64,000 nt of DNA from Polyangium jinanense (GTDB taxonomy: Bacteria > Myxococcota > Polyangia > Polyangiales > Polyangiaceae): the NCBI RefSeq assembly GCF_028435365.1, contig NZ_JAGTJJ010000005.1:344446-408445 (forward strand), in the 5' to 3' direction. The stretch's first letter is position 1. Each line of letters opens with the position of its first letter. Shown here in pieces: positions 47,912-56,565 of this stretch. Under the pieces are notes generated by a model. That model did no database searches. It had not been told where the DNA came from and was given only the letters and a program-made list of their open reading frames with translations. The translations under genes were made by a program, and so were the position numbers.

Positions 47912-48832
47912 TCAAAGAAAAATGTTCGCGGGCATTCCCGCGTGTTCCCAGAGCGCCGTACCGACGAGATAAAAAACGAGCTGGGCCGTGCCGAGGTGCG
48001 TGAGCACGATGCAATCATGCGAAGTGAGGCCTCGCCAGTAGCGGGGCCGATAAAACGCGAGCTGCGTCGCGGGCGCGGCCAGCATCAAGCCCTCGCGGAC
48101 GCCGATCGAGCCGGAGACGATTCCGGCGACGAGAATGGCAGCCGCGCCGACGAGCAGACCATCGATGATCTGCCGCGCGCGGTGGGGCCCGTGCACCACG
48201 GGATACGTGGGGATTCCTTCTTGCCGATCCCCTTCGAGGTCACGCAGATCGTAAAGGATCTCGTACGTCAGCTCGAACGGAACGAAAAACAGTGCAAGGC
48301 AAACGACCCCGCTCCAGGGCATCACGCGCGCGCCGGGACTCGTGACGAGCGGATACACGAAACACGTGAGGACAAACAGGACCGAGGAGCCGAAGTTCTT
48401 GAAGAAGTAGATCTCCTTCAGCCGGGAGAAACCGCGCGGCGTGGGGACGATGTTGTAATTGTAGGCGAGGCCGATGATCTGGACGGCGATCCGGAACGGC
48501 GTGAGACCCGGCCAAACCAGGTGCGTCGCGACGAACGACCCGCCCATGAGCAGGACGGCGCCCACGGTGAGCAAACGCTTCTGGCGCGCGACGCGCTCGG
48601 TGCCGCGGATTCCGTTCTTGAGGTCCTCGTCGATGTCGGTGATCCGGTTCATCAGGTTGATGAGGAACCAGTCGAGTCCAACGACGAGGGCGACGAGCGG
48701 CAGGTAACGGCCCGTCATGAGCCATCCGAAGACGACGCACGCGGCCATGGCCACGAGCACGATGTGATATCGGGCGATCGCCAGCGCGTCGGCGAGCGCG
48801 GAGGAGGCGGGCGCGAGGGCGGCATCGGACAT
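47912..48832 (-). CDS. UbiA family prenyltransferase
   Basis: 306 residues with about eight membrane helices. The two Asp-rich motifs that bind Mg and the prenyl diphosphate are NRITDIDED (first) and YDLRDLEGDRQEG (second). Other features are GLAYNYNI-like IGLAYNYNIVPTPRGFSRLKEIYFFKN and the GxxxxxxF blocks. UbiA enzymes join prenyl groups to aromatic or polyene acceptors. Start ATG 48832; the longer in-frame option 48850 is less likely. The gene is convergent and adjacent to the CruF-like gene, so the two may act on the same lipid. Confidence 0.9.
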   Translation of the reverse strand: MSDAALAPASSALADALAIARYHIVLVAMAACVVFGWLMTGRYLPLVALVVGLDWFLINLMNRITDIDEDLKNGIRGTERVARQKRLLTVGAVLLMGGSFVATHLVWPGLTPFRIAVQIIGLAYNYNIVPTPRGFSRLKEIYFFKNFGSSVLFVLTCFVYPLVTSPGARVMPWSGVVCLALFFVPFELTYEILYDLRDLEGDRQEGIPTYPVVHGPHRARQIIDGLLVGAAAILVAGIVSGSIGVREGLMLAAPATQLAFYRPRYWRGLTSHDCIVLTHLGTAQLVFYLVGTALWEHAGMPANIFL

Positions 48833-48853
48833 CGCCGCCCCTTCTAGCATTTC

Positions 48854-49918
48854 TCAGGGCAGCGCGAGGATCCCGATCGGCCGCGCGAGCCTCGCATCCG
48901 CGTTCACGAGCACCGCGCCCGACTGCCCCGACGCGGGCAAGGGCGTCCCATCGGCCTCGAAACGCAACACCGTCCCCGGGTTGCCCTTCGCTTCGTCCTC
49001 GTCGAAGCCGACGGTGAAAATACGCCCGCCGTCGCCCAAGCTCACCCCGCCGAGGTAATTGCCGCTCGGCGTGCTACCCGTGTAGTTCGTGGAGATCGTG
49101 CCGAGCAACATCCCCGTCGTGAAATCGTAGCGCCGGATGTCGTTCGCGTAATCGCTGACATAGAGCTCGCAGAGCCCAGCGTTACAATCGGGCCCGTACG
49201 CGAGGCCGAGCAGGCTGATGTAGCCGTGCCCGGCAGGCGAAAGGTCGGGCTGGTCGACGAAAACTTTCATTTCGCCGGTCGTGACGTCGATCTGCAAGAC
49301 CTGGCTCGGGAGCCCCGGGAACGTGGGCATGCCGTTCTCGGCGACGGAGCCCTCGGTCGTGACGTAAAGTTTTTCGTCGGGCCCGAAGAGCAGCCCATTC
49401 GGCCCGTTCAGGCCGCCGGGCATTCCATTGCCCTCCTTGAAGACGTCGATGAAATCGCCGGTTTTCCCGTCGTAACGAAGGATCTGGTCCGTGAGGAAGC
49501 TCGAAACGTAAAGCCTTCCGTCCGGCCCGAAGGCGATACCATAAGGACGGTGCAGGCCGCCGCCCTTCGCGAACTCGCCGTAAAATGCGCCCGTCGAGGA
49601 GTCGAACCGCAGGACCGCGGAGTTTTCGGGCGTATCGCCGCTCGCGATGTAGAGGTCGCCCTCGGGGCCGAGCGTCATGGCGTCGGGGTGGAAGAGGCCG
49701 CCCGTGCCTTTCGGAATGAAAGCATCGACGAACGCGCCCGTGTCCTGCTCGAATCGAAGGACATCGTCGCCGCGGCTGTTCGCCACGAGGAACAAAGGCT
49801 TGCGCGGCACTTCGCCGCCGGTCGTGCTCGGGCCGCCTTCGTCGTCCCCGCAGCCCACGAGGGCCGAGAAAGCGAGGACACAGGCGACCTTACCAAGGGT
49901 TCGCAGGGGAAGTCGCAT
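48854..49918 (-). CDS. NHL/SMP-30-like beta-propeller lipoprotein
   Basis: 354 residues. Signal with lipobox ALVGCGDD. The mature protein is a six-bladed propeller: repeats such as PDAMTLGPEGDLYIASGD, PYGIAFGPDGRLYVSS, NGLLFGPDEKLYVTTEG, and LLGLAYGPDCN. No catalytic residues of gluconolactonases are evident. It is likely a secreted scaffold or binding protein. Start ATG 49918 preceded by an in-frame GTG. It lies 21 bp upstream of the UbiA gene on the same strand. Confidence 0.82.
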   Translation of the reverse strand: MRLPLRTLGKVACVLAFSALVGCGDDEGGPSTTGGEVPRKPLFLVANSRGDDVLRFEQDTGAFVDAFIPKGTGGLFHPDAMTLGPEGDLYIASGDTPENSAVLRFDSSTGAFYGEFAKGGGLHRPYGIAFGPDGRLYVSSFLTDQILRYDGKTGDFIDVFKEGNGMPGGLNGPNGLLFGPDEKLYVTTEGSVAENGMPTFPGLPSQVLQIDVTTGEMKVFVDQPDLSPAGHGYISLLGLAYGPDCNAGLCELYVSDYANDIRRYDFTTGMLLGTISTNYTGSTPSGNYLGGVSLGDGGRIFTVGFDEDEAKGNPGTVLRFEADGTPLPASGQSGAVLVNADARLARPIGILALP

Positions 49919-50032
49919 CACGTGAGCATATCGGCAGCGGCGCCGAGGCTCAATGGCGATGGTGGACGAACACGCGGCCGCCCGTGCGACGGCACGCGCG
50001 CGGAGGTCACGTTCGCCCCCGCGCGCGGCACG

Positions 50033-50905
50033 TCAGCGGCGGAGGAACGCCGGCACGCCCTCGACATCGAGCGTCGCCGAGAGCTGCTCGCATTTGCCGG
50101 TGTCCTCGTTGTATGCGAGGTCCGTGTTTGCGTCGAGCAGGAGCTTGATCTGCGGGAGCAGATCCTCGAGCCCGTCGCCGTCCTTCACGCCGTCGATGAT
50201 CTCCTGCGGCAAGACGCCACCGCCGAGGATGCCCTTGAGCCTGTGCTCCTCGTCGATCGTGAAACGGAAACGCGCGTCTTGCACGTTCAACGTGAACGCG
50301 ACGTCGAAAATCGCGAGCGGAATCGCGAGGGCGAACGGGCCGGTTTCGAGCACGCCGTTCTCGATGCGCGCATTCATGACGTAGCTGCGGCTCGCCGCCG
50401 GGTCGGGCTCGAACGTTTGATACGCCTCGATGATGCCGTCCGTGCCGAGGGTCGGCCGCTTCTTCACGCCGACTTGCACGCCGAGGTTCACGCAGGTGTC
50501 GTTCGTGAAATCGTCGACGTTCTCCATTTCCATCAAGATGACGAGCTGCCCGTCGTTGATGGACCCTTGCAAGAGCCCGTCGATCGCGTCGCCGACGAAC
50601 TTTTCCACTTCAGGGACGAGCGGCGCGAGCTGGTTGTCCACGCCGCTCCGCCCGTCGGCATCGGTGAAATCGGCCTTTCCGCAGGAGAGCGAGTCGGTCG
50701 AATCGCTCGTCCGGCCGTCGAGATCGAAGCCGGGCGCCACGGTCGGCGAGACCAGGCGCGAGAAGGCGAGCTTCGTCGTAATGGCGCCGTACGTCTCGCC
50801 GGTCGTGCAAGCCGCGGCGCCGAGCGCCTCTTCCTCGCCGCAGCCGACGAGGAAGAGGCCGAGGGAGAGCACGGGCAGGAGCCTGGAAACAGCTTTCGTC
50901 TTCAT
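50033..50905 (-). CDS. Lipoprotein with unknown fold
   Basis: 290 residues. Lipobox LVGCGEEEA. The mature part has an even pattern of hydrophobic strands: QLVILMEMENVDDF, NARIENGVLETGPFALAIP, AFTLNVQDARFRFTIDEEHRLKGILGGGVL. Several Cys occur. It resembles the YceI-like or ligand-binding beta-barrel lipoproteins frequent next to DUF1552 genes. Start ATG 50905 overlaps the stop of the DUF1552 gene by four bases, so it is part of the same transcript. It is the last gene of the four-gene minus-strand operon. The function is unknown. Confidence 0.75.
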   Translation of the reverse strand: MKTKAVSRLLPVLSLGLFLVGCGEEEALGAAACTTGETYGAITTKLAFSRLVSPTVAPGFDLDGRTSDSTDSLSCGKADFTDADGRSGVDNQLAPLVPEVEKFVGDAIDGLLQGSINDGQLVILMEMENVDDFTNDTCVNLGVQVGVKKRPTLGTDGIIEAYQTFEPDPAASRSYVMNARIENGVLETGPFALAIPLAIFDVAFTLNVQDARFRFTIDEEHRLKGILGGGVLPQEIIDGVKDGDGLEDLLPQIKLLLDANTDLAYNEDTGKCEQLSATLDVEGVPAFLRR

Positions 50906-52233
50906 ACCTCGATCGCCGTCAAGCTGGTGGTCGCGCGCGCATCGCCCTGGCCGAAGCTGTCGAGCGTCATCCCCATCGCCCGCGCGAGCGAGAGGAGCAC
51001 CTTGCTCGCGTTCTCGGCCGACGGAGACCGATAATGGAGCCCCGTCTTGAGCGCCCCGTTGCAGGTCCCCGCGATAAGGATCGGATACTCTTCGAGCAGG
51101 TGCGATTTGCCGTACGAGCAATCGCTCGTCCCGAGGATCGCGCAATGGTCGAGCAGTGTGCTGTCGCCCTCGGGGACAGCGGCGAGCGCCTTCACGAGGT
51201 AAGCGAACTCCGAGATGATGTAGAGCAAGATGCTCTGCACCTGCGGCTGGTCGCCGGGTTCGTCGTGGGTGAGCTGGTGATGGCCGGCGGTCGCCCCGGG
51301 ATAAAGCGGATTGCCGACGGGGCTCGAGAACCACTGGCTGAACACGCGCGTCTGGTCGCAGGCGAGCGCCATGACGAGGACATCCACCATCGCCCGCGAA
51401 ATCTCGGACATCGGCGGCCTGCCGTCCACGTCCGGATACTCGTCGAGCGGCTTCTCGGGCACCATGCACGCCGCGAGGCTCGGCGGATTCTGCTGGAGTT
51501 TTTCGATTTGCTTTTCGAGCGCGCGGATGCCGTCGAGGTGCTTTTCCAGGCGCTCCTTGTCGGTTTGTCCGAGGACTTGCTGGAGCGATGCGGCCTCCTC
51601 CATCACCCCGTCGAGGATGCTCTGCCGCAGCGGCAATCGTGGATCGGGCATCGGCGTGCTGCCGGGCATGACGAACCCGTCCACGAAGACACGCTGGAAG
51701 AGCGCCGCGGGCGAGTTCTCCGGCGGGTTCACGCTATGCGGCGCCGAATAGGAGAGGCTCCGTCCGCCGGGCTGGACCGCGAATTCGAGCGAGCGGAAGC
51801 GCGTGTCCTGTCCGACGGCCTCGGCGATCACCTGATCGATGCTCGGCTGGGTGAACGTCTGGAGCTCCGTGCCATTGTTGAGCGGCGCGGCGCCCGAGAG
51901 GATGCCCGCCGACCCCGAGAAATGCGGCACGGTGTTCCCGGTATACACCTTCATGCCGGTGATGACCGAGAGCTTGTCCTTCACCTCGGCGAGCGGCGCG
52001 AGCGTGGGAGAGGGCTCCCAGGTCGGCCCCGTCCCCTTGGGTACCCAGAAATCGGGCAGGGTGCCATTGCCCCAGAAAAATATTCCGAATCGCTTCGGCA
52101 GGGCGTCGCCCCCGGCATAAGCCGTCCCGTTCGCGTTCAAAAAAATCTCGAGCGCCGGCAGCCCGATGGCGACCGCCGCGCCCCCGAGCATGCCCCGGAG
52201 CATCGTCCTTCGGCTGAGCTTGGTTCGCTTCAT
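50902..52233 (-). CDS. DUF1552 protein, Tat-exported
   Basis: 443 residues. The Tat signal is RRTMLRGMLGGAAVAIGLPALEIF (in parts: RRTMLRGML). The mature domain has GIFFWGNGTLP, PHFSGSAGILSG and the C-terminal FGQGDARATTSLTAIEV, typical of DUF1552. It always occurs with DUF1592/1588/1585 proteins in planctomycetes and myxobacteria. In this pair the DUF1592 protein lies 26 bases upstream. A function in periplasmic or surface redox chemistry has been suggested but is unproven. Start ATG 52233. Downstream overlap of four bases with the lipoprotein gene. Confidence 0.9.
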   Translation of the reverse strand: MKRTKLSRRTMLRGMLGGAAVAIGLPALEIFLNANGTAYAGGDALPKRFGIFFWGNGTLPDFWVPKGTGPTWEPSPTLAPLAEVKDKLSVITGMKVYTGNTVPHFSGSAGILSGAAPLNNGTELQTFTQPSIDQVIAEAVGQDTRFRSLEFAVQPGGRSLSYSAPHSVNPPENSPAALFQRVFVDGFVMPGSTPMPDPRLPLRQSILDGVMEEAASLQQVLGQTDKERLEKHLDGIRALEKQIEKLQQNPPSLAACMVPEKPLDEYPDVDGRPPMSEISRAMVDVLVMALACDQTRVFSQWFSSPVGNPLYPGATAGHHQLTHDEPGDQPQVQSILLYIISEFAYLVKALAAVPEGDSTLLDHCAILGTSDCSYGKSHLLEEYPILIAGTCNGALKTGLHYRSPSAENASKVLLSLARAMGMTLDSFGQGDARATTSLTAIEV

Positions 52234-52259
52234 GGCATGATCCCCTTCGTCACCGGTGG

Positions 52260-53918
52260 TCAAGGCTTGTGCGCGAGCCGGAAACCCGGGCTCGTCGCGA
52301 TGAACGAGAGAAGCGACTTCACGCGATGCCCCGCCGCGCGGAAATCGTAGGTGAGGGTGTTGATCGCGGCGGTCTCCTCCTTCGTGGGCTCGAACGCCGT
52401 CGCATACGAATAAAGCTTGCGCACGAAGCAAGGCGCGACCTTGTCGCTGTCGTGAACGCGCAAGGCGAGCTCGCGCGCGTTCGCGAACGCCACGCCGTCG
52501 AGGTTGCCGGACGGGTCGATCACCGCGTCGGTCTCCTTCAAGCGGAACCGGCCAATCCCATCGAAGTTTTCGAGGCCGAGGCCAATGGGATCCATGAGCG
52601 TGTGGCAAGCCCGGCAGGTGGGATCGGTGTTGTGCTGCGCGATGCGCTCGCGCAGGGTCCGCGCCTCCGTCGAGGCATCCGGCAACCCCGTGTTCACGTT
52701 GACGGGCGGCGGCGGAATGCCGTCGCAGAGCAGATCTTCGCGGACGAACTTGCCGCGGAGCGTGGCCGACGTGGACCGCGGATGCGAATGCAAGGCGAGG
52801 ATGCTGATGTGCCCGAGCAGGCCGATCCGCGGCGAATCCGCGGGGAAGTCCACCTTGCCGAAGCCCTCGTCCGTCGGCGCGGGCACGGCGTACATGGAGG
52901 CGAGCTTCGGATTCACGAACGTCGTCCGCGTGAGGAAGACGTCGCGGTAATCGGCGTCGAGGTCGAAGACGAAGTGCTCGAAGACCCGCAGTGTCTCCTC
53001 GCGCGCGGCGGGGCCGACCTCGGGGCTGTAATACGTGAAGACCGTGGGGTCCTTCGAGAGCGCGTCGAGATCGCCGAGGTGGAGCCAATCCGTGACGAAC
53101 GCCCGCAGGCCTTCCCTCGCCCGCGGCGATTCGATCATGCGCACGACCTGCTCCGAGAGGCCCTCGTCCTCCGTGAGCTTTCCGGCCTCGGCCGCCGCGA
53201 GCAGCTCCTCGTCCGGAATGCTGTTCCACAGGAAAAACGAGAGCTTCGAGGCCATTTCGAGGCTCGTGTAGCGTCGCTTGTCCGGATTCTTCGGGTCCGG
53301 CTCGCCGACCTGGGGGCGATAGAGGAAATTCGGCGACTGGAGCATCGCCGCAAGGGCAAACTCGATCCCCTTGTCGAAGCTGCCGAGCGTGGTCGCCGCC
53401 TGCACGAGGAGCCCGCCCAGCCGATCGACCTCCGCGGCCGCAAGCGGACGGCGGTAGACGCGGCGCCCGAGCGAGGCGGCGAATTTCTTCGCGCAATCGA
53501 GGTCGTTCGTCCCCGCGGGCGCACACGGGAGGACCGAGGCTTTCCGTGCCGGGTCCGAAACGACCTGCTCCGCAATCGCGAACGCGGCTTTTTCGTATCT
53601 TTCGACGCCACGCGAGGAGATGGTGCTGACCGACGAGCCGAGCGTGACGAAGCCGTCGAGCGGGGCATCGGGCTCGATCGAGGTCGGCACGTTGATGTCC
53701 TCGCCGAAGAGGTCGCGGATGGCATTGCCATACTGCGCGACCGTGAGGCGCTGCGCCCCCGTCTGCGCGGCGATCTCCGGCATCGGCGGACGCGGCCCGA
53801 TCCCGCCGCTCGGCGGGGGCGCCTCTTCGCTACACGCGACGAGCGAAGCCGCGAGCGCCGCGGGGAGGAGCGCCCGGGAGAGATAGGTCGTTTGGAGAGG
53901 TTCGTCCCGGAATGACAT
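52260..53918 (-). CDS. DUF1592/1588/1585 protein with haem site
   Basis: 552 residues. Signal with lipobox SLVACSEE. Domains in order: DUF1587-like (TVAQYGNAIRDLFG), DUF1595 (SLGRRVYRRPLAAAEVDRL), DUF1592 (MLQSPNFLYRPQVG and SLEMASKLSFFLWNSIPDEELL), DUF1588 with haem motif CRACH (DPTCRACHTLMDPIGLGLENFDGIG, in parts), and DUF1585 (VAPCFVRKLYSYATAFEP). These are planctomycete-type cytochrome proteins acting outside the cytoplasm. Start ATG 53918 has GAGG six bases upstream, overlapping the stop of the lipase-like gene region. It is translated with the DUF1552 gene. Confidence 0.9.
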   Translation of the reverse strand: MSFRDEPLQTTYLSRALLPAALAASLVACSEEAPPPSGGIGPRPPMPEIAAQTGAQRLTVAQYGNAIRDLFGEDINVPTSIEPDAPLDGFVTLGSSVSTISSRGVERYEKAAFAIAEQVVSDPARKASVLPCAPAGTNDLDCAKKFAASLGRRVYRRPLAAAEVDRLGGLLVQAATTLGSFDKGIEFALAAMLQSPNFLYRPQVGEPDPKNPDKRRYTSLEMASKLSFFLWNSIPDEELLAAAEAGKLTEDEGLSEQVVRMIESPRAREGLRAFVTDWLHLGDLDALSKDPTVFTYYSPEVGPAAREETLRVFEHFVFDLDADYRDVFLTRTTFVNPKLASMYAVPAPTDEGFGKVDFPADSPRIGLLGHISILALHSHPRSTSATLRGKFVREDLLCDGIPPPPVNVNTGLPDASTEARTLRERIAQHNTDPTCRACHTLMDPIGLGLENFDGIGRFRLKETDAVIDPSGNLDGVAFANARELALRVHDSDKVAPCFVRKLYSYATAFEPTKEETAAINTLTYDFRAAGHRVKSLLSFIATSPGFRLAHKP

Positions 53919-53926
53919 CGCACACC

Positions 53927-55093
53927 TCATTTGTGCTGAAACTTGACCTTCGGCGAGAGGACCTCGGTGCCGTCGAGGATCTTCTGGACCCTGTCGCTCG
54001 TATCGCCGAGGATGTGCCGGCGCGCGAACGCGAAGGCATACGTGTTCACGAGCCGCCAGCCCTCGTACGAATCGAACTCCTGGCAGCCGCCGAGCGCGAA
54101 GAGCTGGTGGCATCCGCCCTCGAAATCGAGCCAGGTGAAATCGATCGAGGTCACGCGGGCAAACACGTTCTCGGCGCCGACAGGATCGAGCGACCCGCTC
54201 ATCTGCATGTAGGGCTTCTTCACGGAATCGTACCCATCGAACCCGAACCAGCCCGGCTCTTCGTCTCCGACACCGCTCGCCATCGGAATGCCCGCCTTGA
54301 CGCGCGCATCCCCGAGCCCCTCGCCGAAGACGGCAATCTGCTCGGGCGTGCAAGGCTCGGAGAACTTCGTACCGTCGTCGCACATGGCCTGAATCGCGGC
54401 GAGATCGTGCGCGGCGCCGCCGCTCGCCCACGCCGTGCGACCGCCGAAGCTATGCCCGGAGAGCAGAACCTCGTCCGTGCGGCATTTGCCGGCGAGCGGA
54501 TCCTCCGCGGGCAGCGCCTCCAGGGCATCGAGCGACGCTGTCAAATCCATCGAGCGCCAAAAGCTGATGGTGAGCGGCACGGTATCCTCGTGCTCCGGCA
54601 GCGTGTTGCCCTTGTGATCGGGCGCGATCGCGACCCAGCCGTGCGAGGCGAACCAGTGCATCATGTCGGAGCTCGTCCCACCGAACCCCGAATACCCGTG
54701 CGAATGCAGGTGCACGGGGTATCCCGCGGCCTCCATCGGCGGCGCGACGCTCGCGCCCTCGAACACGTCGTCGTCGGGGAATACGTTCAGGTACTTCGGC
54801 GACGTACCTTCCTCGTCGAGCGTGGGATACCAGAGATTGATGCGGATCTCCCGCGGCCCCTCCACGCCCTTCGGCTGGTACGTGTGCAGAAAGGAGCGAT
54901 AGCCGACCCGGAACGGGCCGATTGCATCCACGGGGTAGTCGAGCAGGCCTCCCTCCGGCATCTTCGGCCCCGTGTCGGGGTTTGCAGGAGGGGCTTCCGG
55001 CGAGCATCCCGACAAGAGCGATACCGCTCCGATTCCGAGCGCGAAGAGACGCCCGGCCTGGCGGAAGGCAGAGAAGGATACCACGACGCCCAT
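53927..55093 (-). CDS. PAF-acetylhydrolase/lipase-like lipoprotein
   Basis: 388 residues. Signal with lipobox SLLSGCSPE. Alpha/beta hydrolase domain: YPVHLHSHGYSGFGG at the oxyanion loop, nucleophile elbow LLSGHSFGGRTA, later acid and His candidates in GSLDPVGAE and FEGGCHQLF. The nearest families are plasma PAF-acetylhydrolase and dienelactone hydrolase. The gene ends nine bases before the DUF1592 start, so it is the first gene of a four-gene operon (hydrolase, DUF1592, DUF1552, lipoprotein). It probably acts on an ester outside the cell. Start ATG 55093. Confidence 0.83.
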   Translation of the reverse strand: MGVVVSFSAFRQAGRLFALGIGAVSLLSGCSPEAPPANPDTGPKMPEGGLLDYPVDAIGPFRVGYRSFLHTYQPKGVEGPREIRINLWYPTLDEEGTSPKYLNVFPDDDVFEGASVAPPMEAAGYPVHLHSHGYSGFGGTSSDMMHWFASHGWVAIAPDHKGNTLPEHEDTVPLTISFWRSMDLTASLDALEALPAEDPLAGKCRTDEVLLSGHSFGGRTAWASGGAAHDLAAIQAMCDDGTKFSEPCTPEQIAVFGEGLGDARVKAGIPMASGVGDEEPGWFGFDGYDSVKKPYMQMSGSLDPVGAENVFARVTSIDFTWLDFEGGCHQLFALGGCQEFDSYEGWRLVNTYAFAFARRHILGDTSDRVQKILDGTEVLSPKVKFQHK

Positions 55094-55203
55094 TGGATCA
55101 CGAAACCGCCGAGAATGCTACTCGTTTCTTCGCGCCGAGGCTCCTCCGTAATGCCGGCACGTGGGAACTTTCCAGCGCGGCCCTCCCGTTGTAAGATGCG
55201 ATC

Positions 55204-55821
55204 GTGTCCGACGACGTCCTCGGCCGCCTGCTCGCCGTTCTTCGGGTCCCGCGCGCCGAGATCCGCGCGGCGTACCGCGTGGGCTCGCGCGTGTACGGCA
55301 CGGCCGGACCGGCCTCCGACGAGGACTTCCTCGTGGTGCTCGGAAAGCCGGGGCAAAGGCAAGACCTCGCCTTCGCCCCAGGCCTCAACATCGTGATGCA
55401 CGGGGTCGCGACGTTCGAGGACGCGCTCGAAGACCAGAGCGTCTTCGCGCTCGAATGCCAATTCGCGCCGCCGGCGCACGTGCTCGTCGCGCCCCGCCCG
55501 CCGTTCCGGTTCACGCTCGACCGAAAAAAACTCGCGTCCTCGGCGATCGGTCGATCGACGGCAGACTGGCAGAAAGCGAAGAAGCGCTTCGTCGACGAGC
55601 CCGGCCCGTCCCGGAAGAAGGCGTTTCACGCGCTGCGCGTGCCGGTCTTCGCCTTGCAGGTCGCGAAAACTGGCAAGATCACCGATTACGCGGCCGCGAA
55701 CCACTTTCTCGCGGAGCTCTGGGAGGGGCCCGACGACGATTTCGCGTGGTACGAAGAGACGTTCGGCAAGGCGCGGGAGGCGCTCTGCGCCGAGCTCACG
55801 AAGCTCGGCGGGAAGCGGTAG
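55204..55821 (+). CDS. Pol beta-type nucleotidyltransferase
   Basis: 205 residues. The active site pattern is GSRVYGTAGPASDEDFLVV: GS, then YGT, then the acidic DxD (SDEDF). A third acidic residue is probably in the later strand (HGVATFEDALED). No zinc or HEPN partner domain. It resembles stand-alone predicted nucleotidyltransferases such as those linked to RNA ends. The C-terminal half is helical (DWQKAKKRFVDEP, RKKAFHALRVPVFALQV). It is convergent with the RNA ligase (five bases apart), and HD-Pnk is next, so a shared RNA-end role is likely. Start GTG 55204. Confidence 0.75.
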   Translation: MSDDVLGRLLAVLRVPRAEIRAAYRVGSRVYGTAGPASDEDFLVVLGKPGQRQDLAFAPGLNIVMHGVATFEDALEDQSVFALECQFAPPAHVLVAPRPPFRFTLDRKKLASSAIGRSTADWQKAKKRFVDEPGPSRKKAFHALRVPVFALQVAKTGKITDYAAANHFLAELWEGPDDDFAWYEETFGKAREALCAELTKLGGKR

Positions 55822-55826
55822 TCGCC

Positions 55827-56486
55827 CTACTCGGACCGGGCGAGGCGCTGCGGGACGATCGCCTGGTGCAGCCAGTGCTCGTCCGTCTGCACGTGGCCCT
55901 TGCGCACCCACTTCGCCACGCATCGACCAAATGCGTTGTCGGGGAACTGCGAAGCCACGCGCACGACGACGCCTTCGCGCGGGCCGCCGAACGTCGAGGG
56001 CTCGCGTGAGAGTCGATCGGTGAGCGCACGGAGCTCGTCCAGCGACGAGACCACGCCGCGGAAAAGCACGGGCGCCGTGGGAAGGCCGAGGTCGGTCGCC
56101 TGCGCCGTCACCATGTCCCAGTCCCACCAGATGCCGGCGGCATCGTCGCGCACCCCGAAGACGAGCGAGTAATCGGGGAGTTTTTCGTACGCGATCGAAT
56201 GCACGGCATAACAGTACTCGCAGAAGACAGAGATCCCATCGGAGAGCATGTGGCCGATGCGGGCGTGCGTGGCCTTCGCGAGGTCGAAGCTCGGGTGCGC
56301 GGGCGGGCCGGCGTGCGAGCGCGAAAAGACGTTCTTCCGCGTGTACGTCAGGTTCGAGCCGTCGCATTTCTCGGTCGCGACGATCTCGGCGCCGACGAGC
56401 GCGGACACGTCCGACATGCGCTTGTCGTCGGACGTCCCGCCCGGCGACCACGGGAGGTGGAATGTCCTCGGGTACTTTGCAGACAC
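55827..56486 (-). CDS. Minimal RNA ligase (Rnl2/Rnl5-like nucleotidyltransferase domain)
   Basis: 219 residues. All catalytic ligase motifs are seen in order: I KCDG with Lys40 (ATEKCDGSNL), then SRSHAGPP, III FCEYCYAVHSIAYEKL, IIIa SLVFGVRD, IV PREGVVVRV and V AKWVRKGH. It ends soon after motif V, so no C-terminal domain of Rnl2 or OB fold is present. It seals 5'-phosphate to 3'-hydroxyl ends through an adenylated Lys. The N-terminus (AKYPRTFHLPWSPGGTSDDK) is typical of this group. GTG 56486 is chosen because it places that block first. It is divergent from the HD-Pnk gene. Confidence 0.88.
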   Translation of the reverse strand: MSAKYPRTFHLPWSPGGTSDDKRMSDVSALVGAEIVATEKCDGSNLTYTRKNVFSRSHAGPPAHPSFDLAKATHARIGHMLSDGISVFCEYCYAVHSIAYEKLPDYSLVFGVRDDAAGIWWDWDMVTAQATDLGLPTAPVLFRGVVSSLDELRALTDRLSREPSTFGGPREGVVVRVASQFPDNAFGRCVAKWVRKGHVQTDEHWLHQAIVPQRLARSE

Positions 56487-56565
56487 GACGAAGAGCAGGC
56501 TAGCACAGGCGTCCTCACCCGTGCTATGGTGGCGCCCCTCCTTTCTTCGCGTCACGAGTCCCGCC

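Noticed and set aside
49226..51034. 602-residue open frame on the plus strand
   Set aside because: It runs across three minus-strand genes (two lipoproteins and DUF1552), so it cannot be a real gene.
52269..53915. 548-residue open frame on the plus strand
   Set aside because: Antisense to the DUF1592 gene, which has a haem site and full domain set; no protein-like pattern in the shadow.
55204..55821. Nucleotidyltransferase as a MNT/HEPN toxin-antitoxin half
   Set aside because: No HEPN partner is adjacent; its neighbours are RNA ligase and HD-Pnk genes, which gives a simpler explanation.
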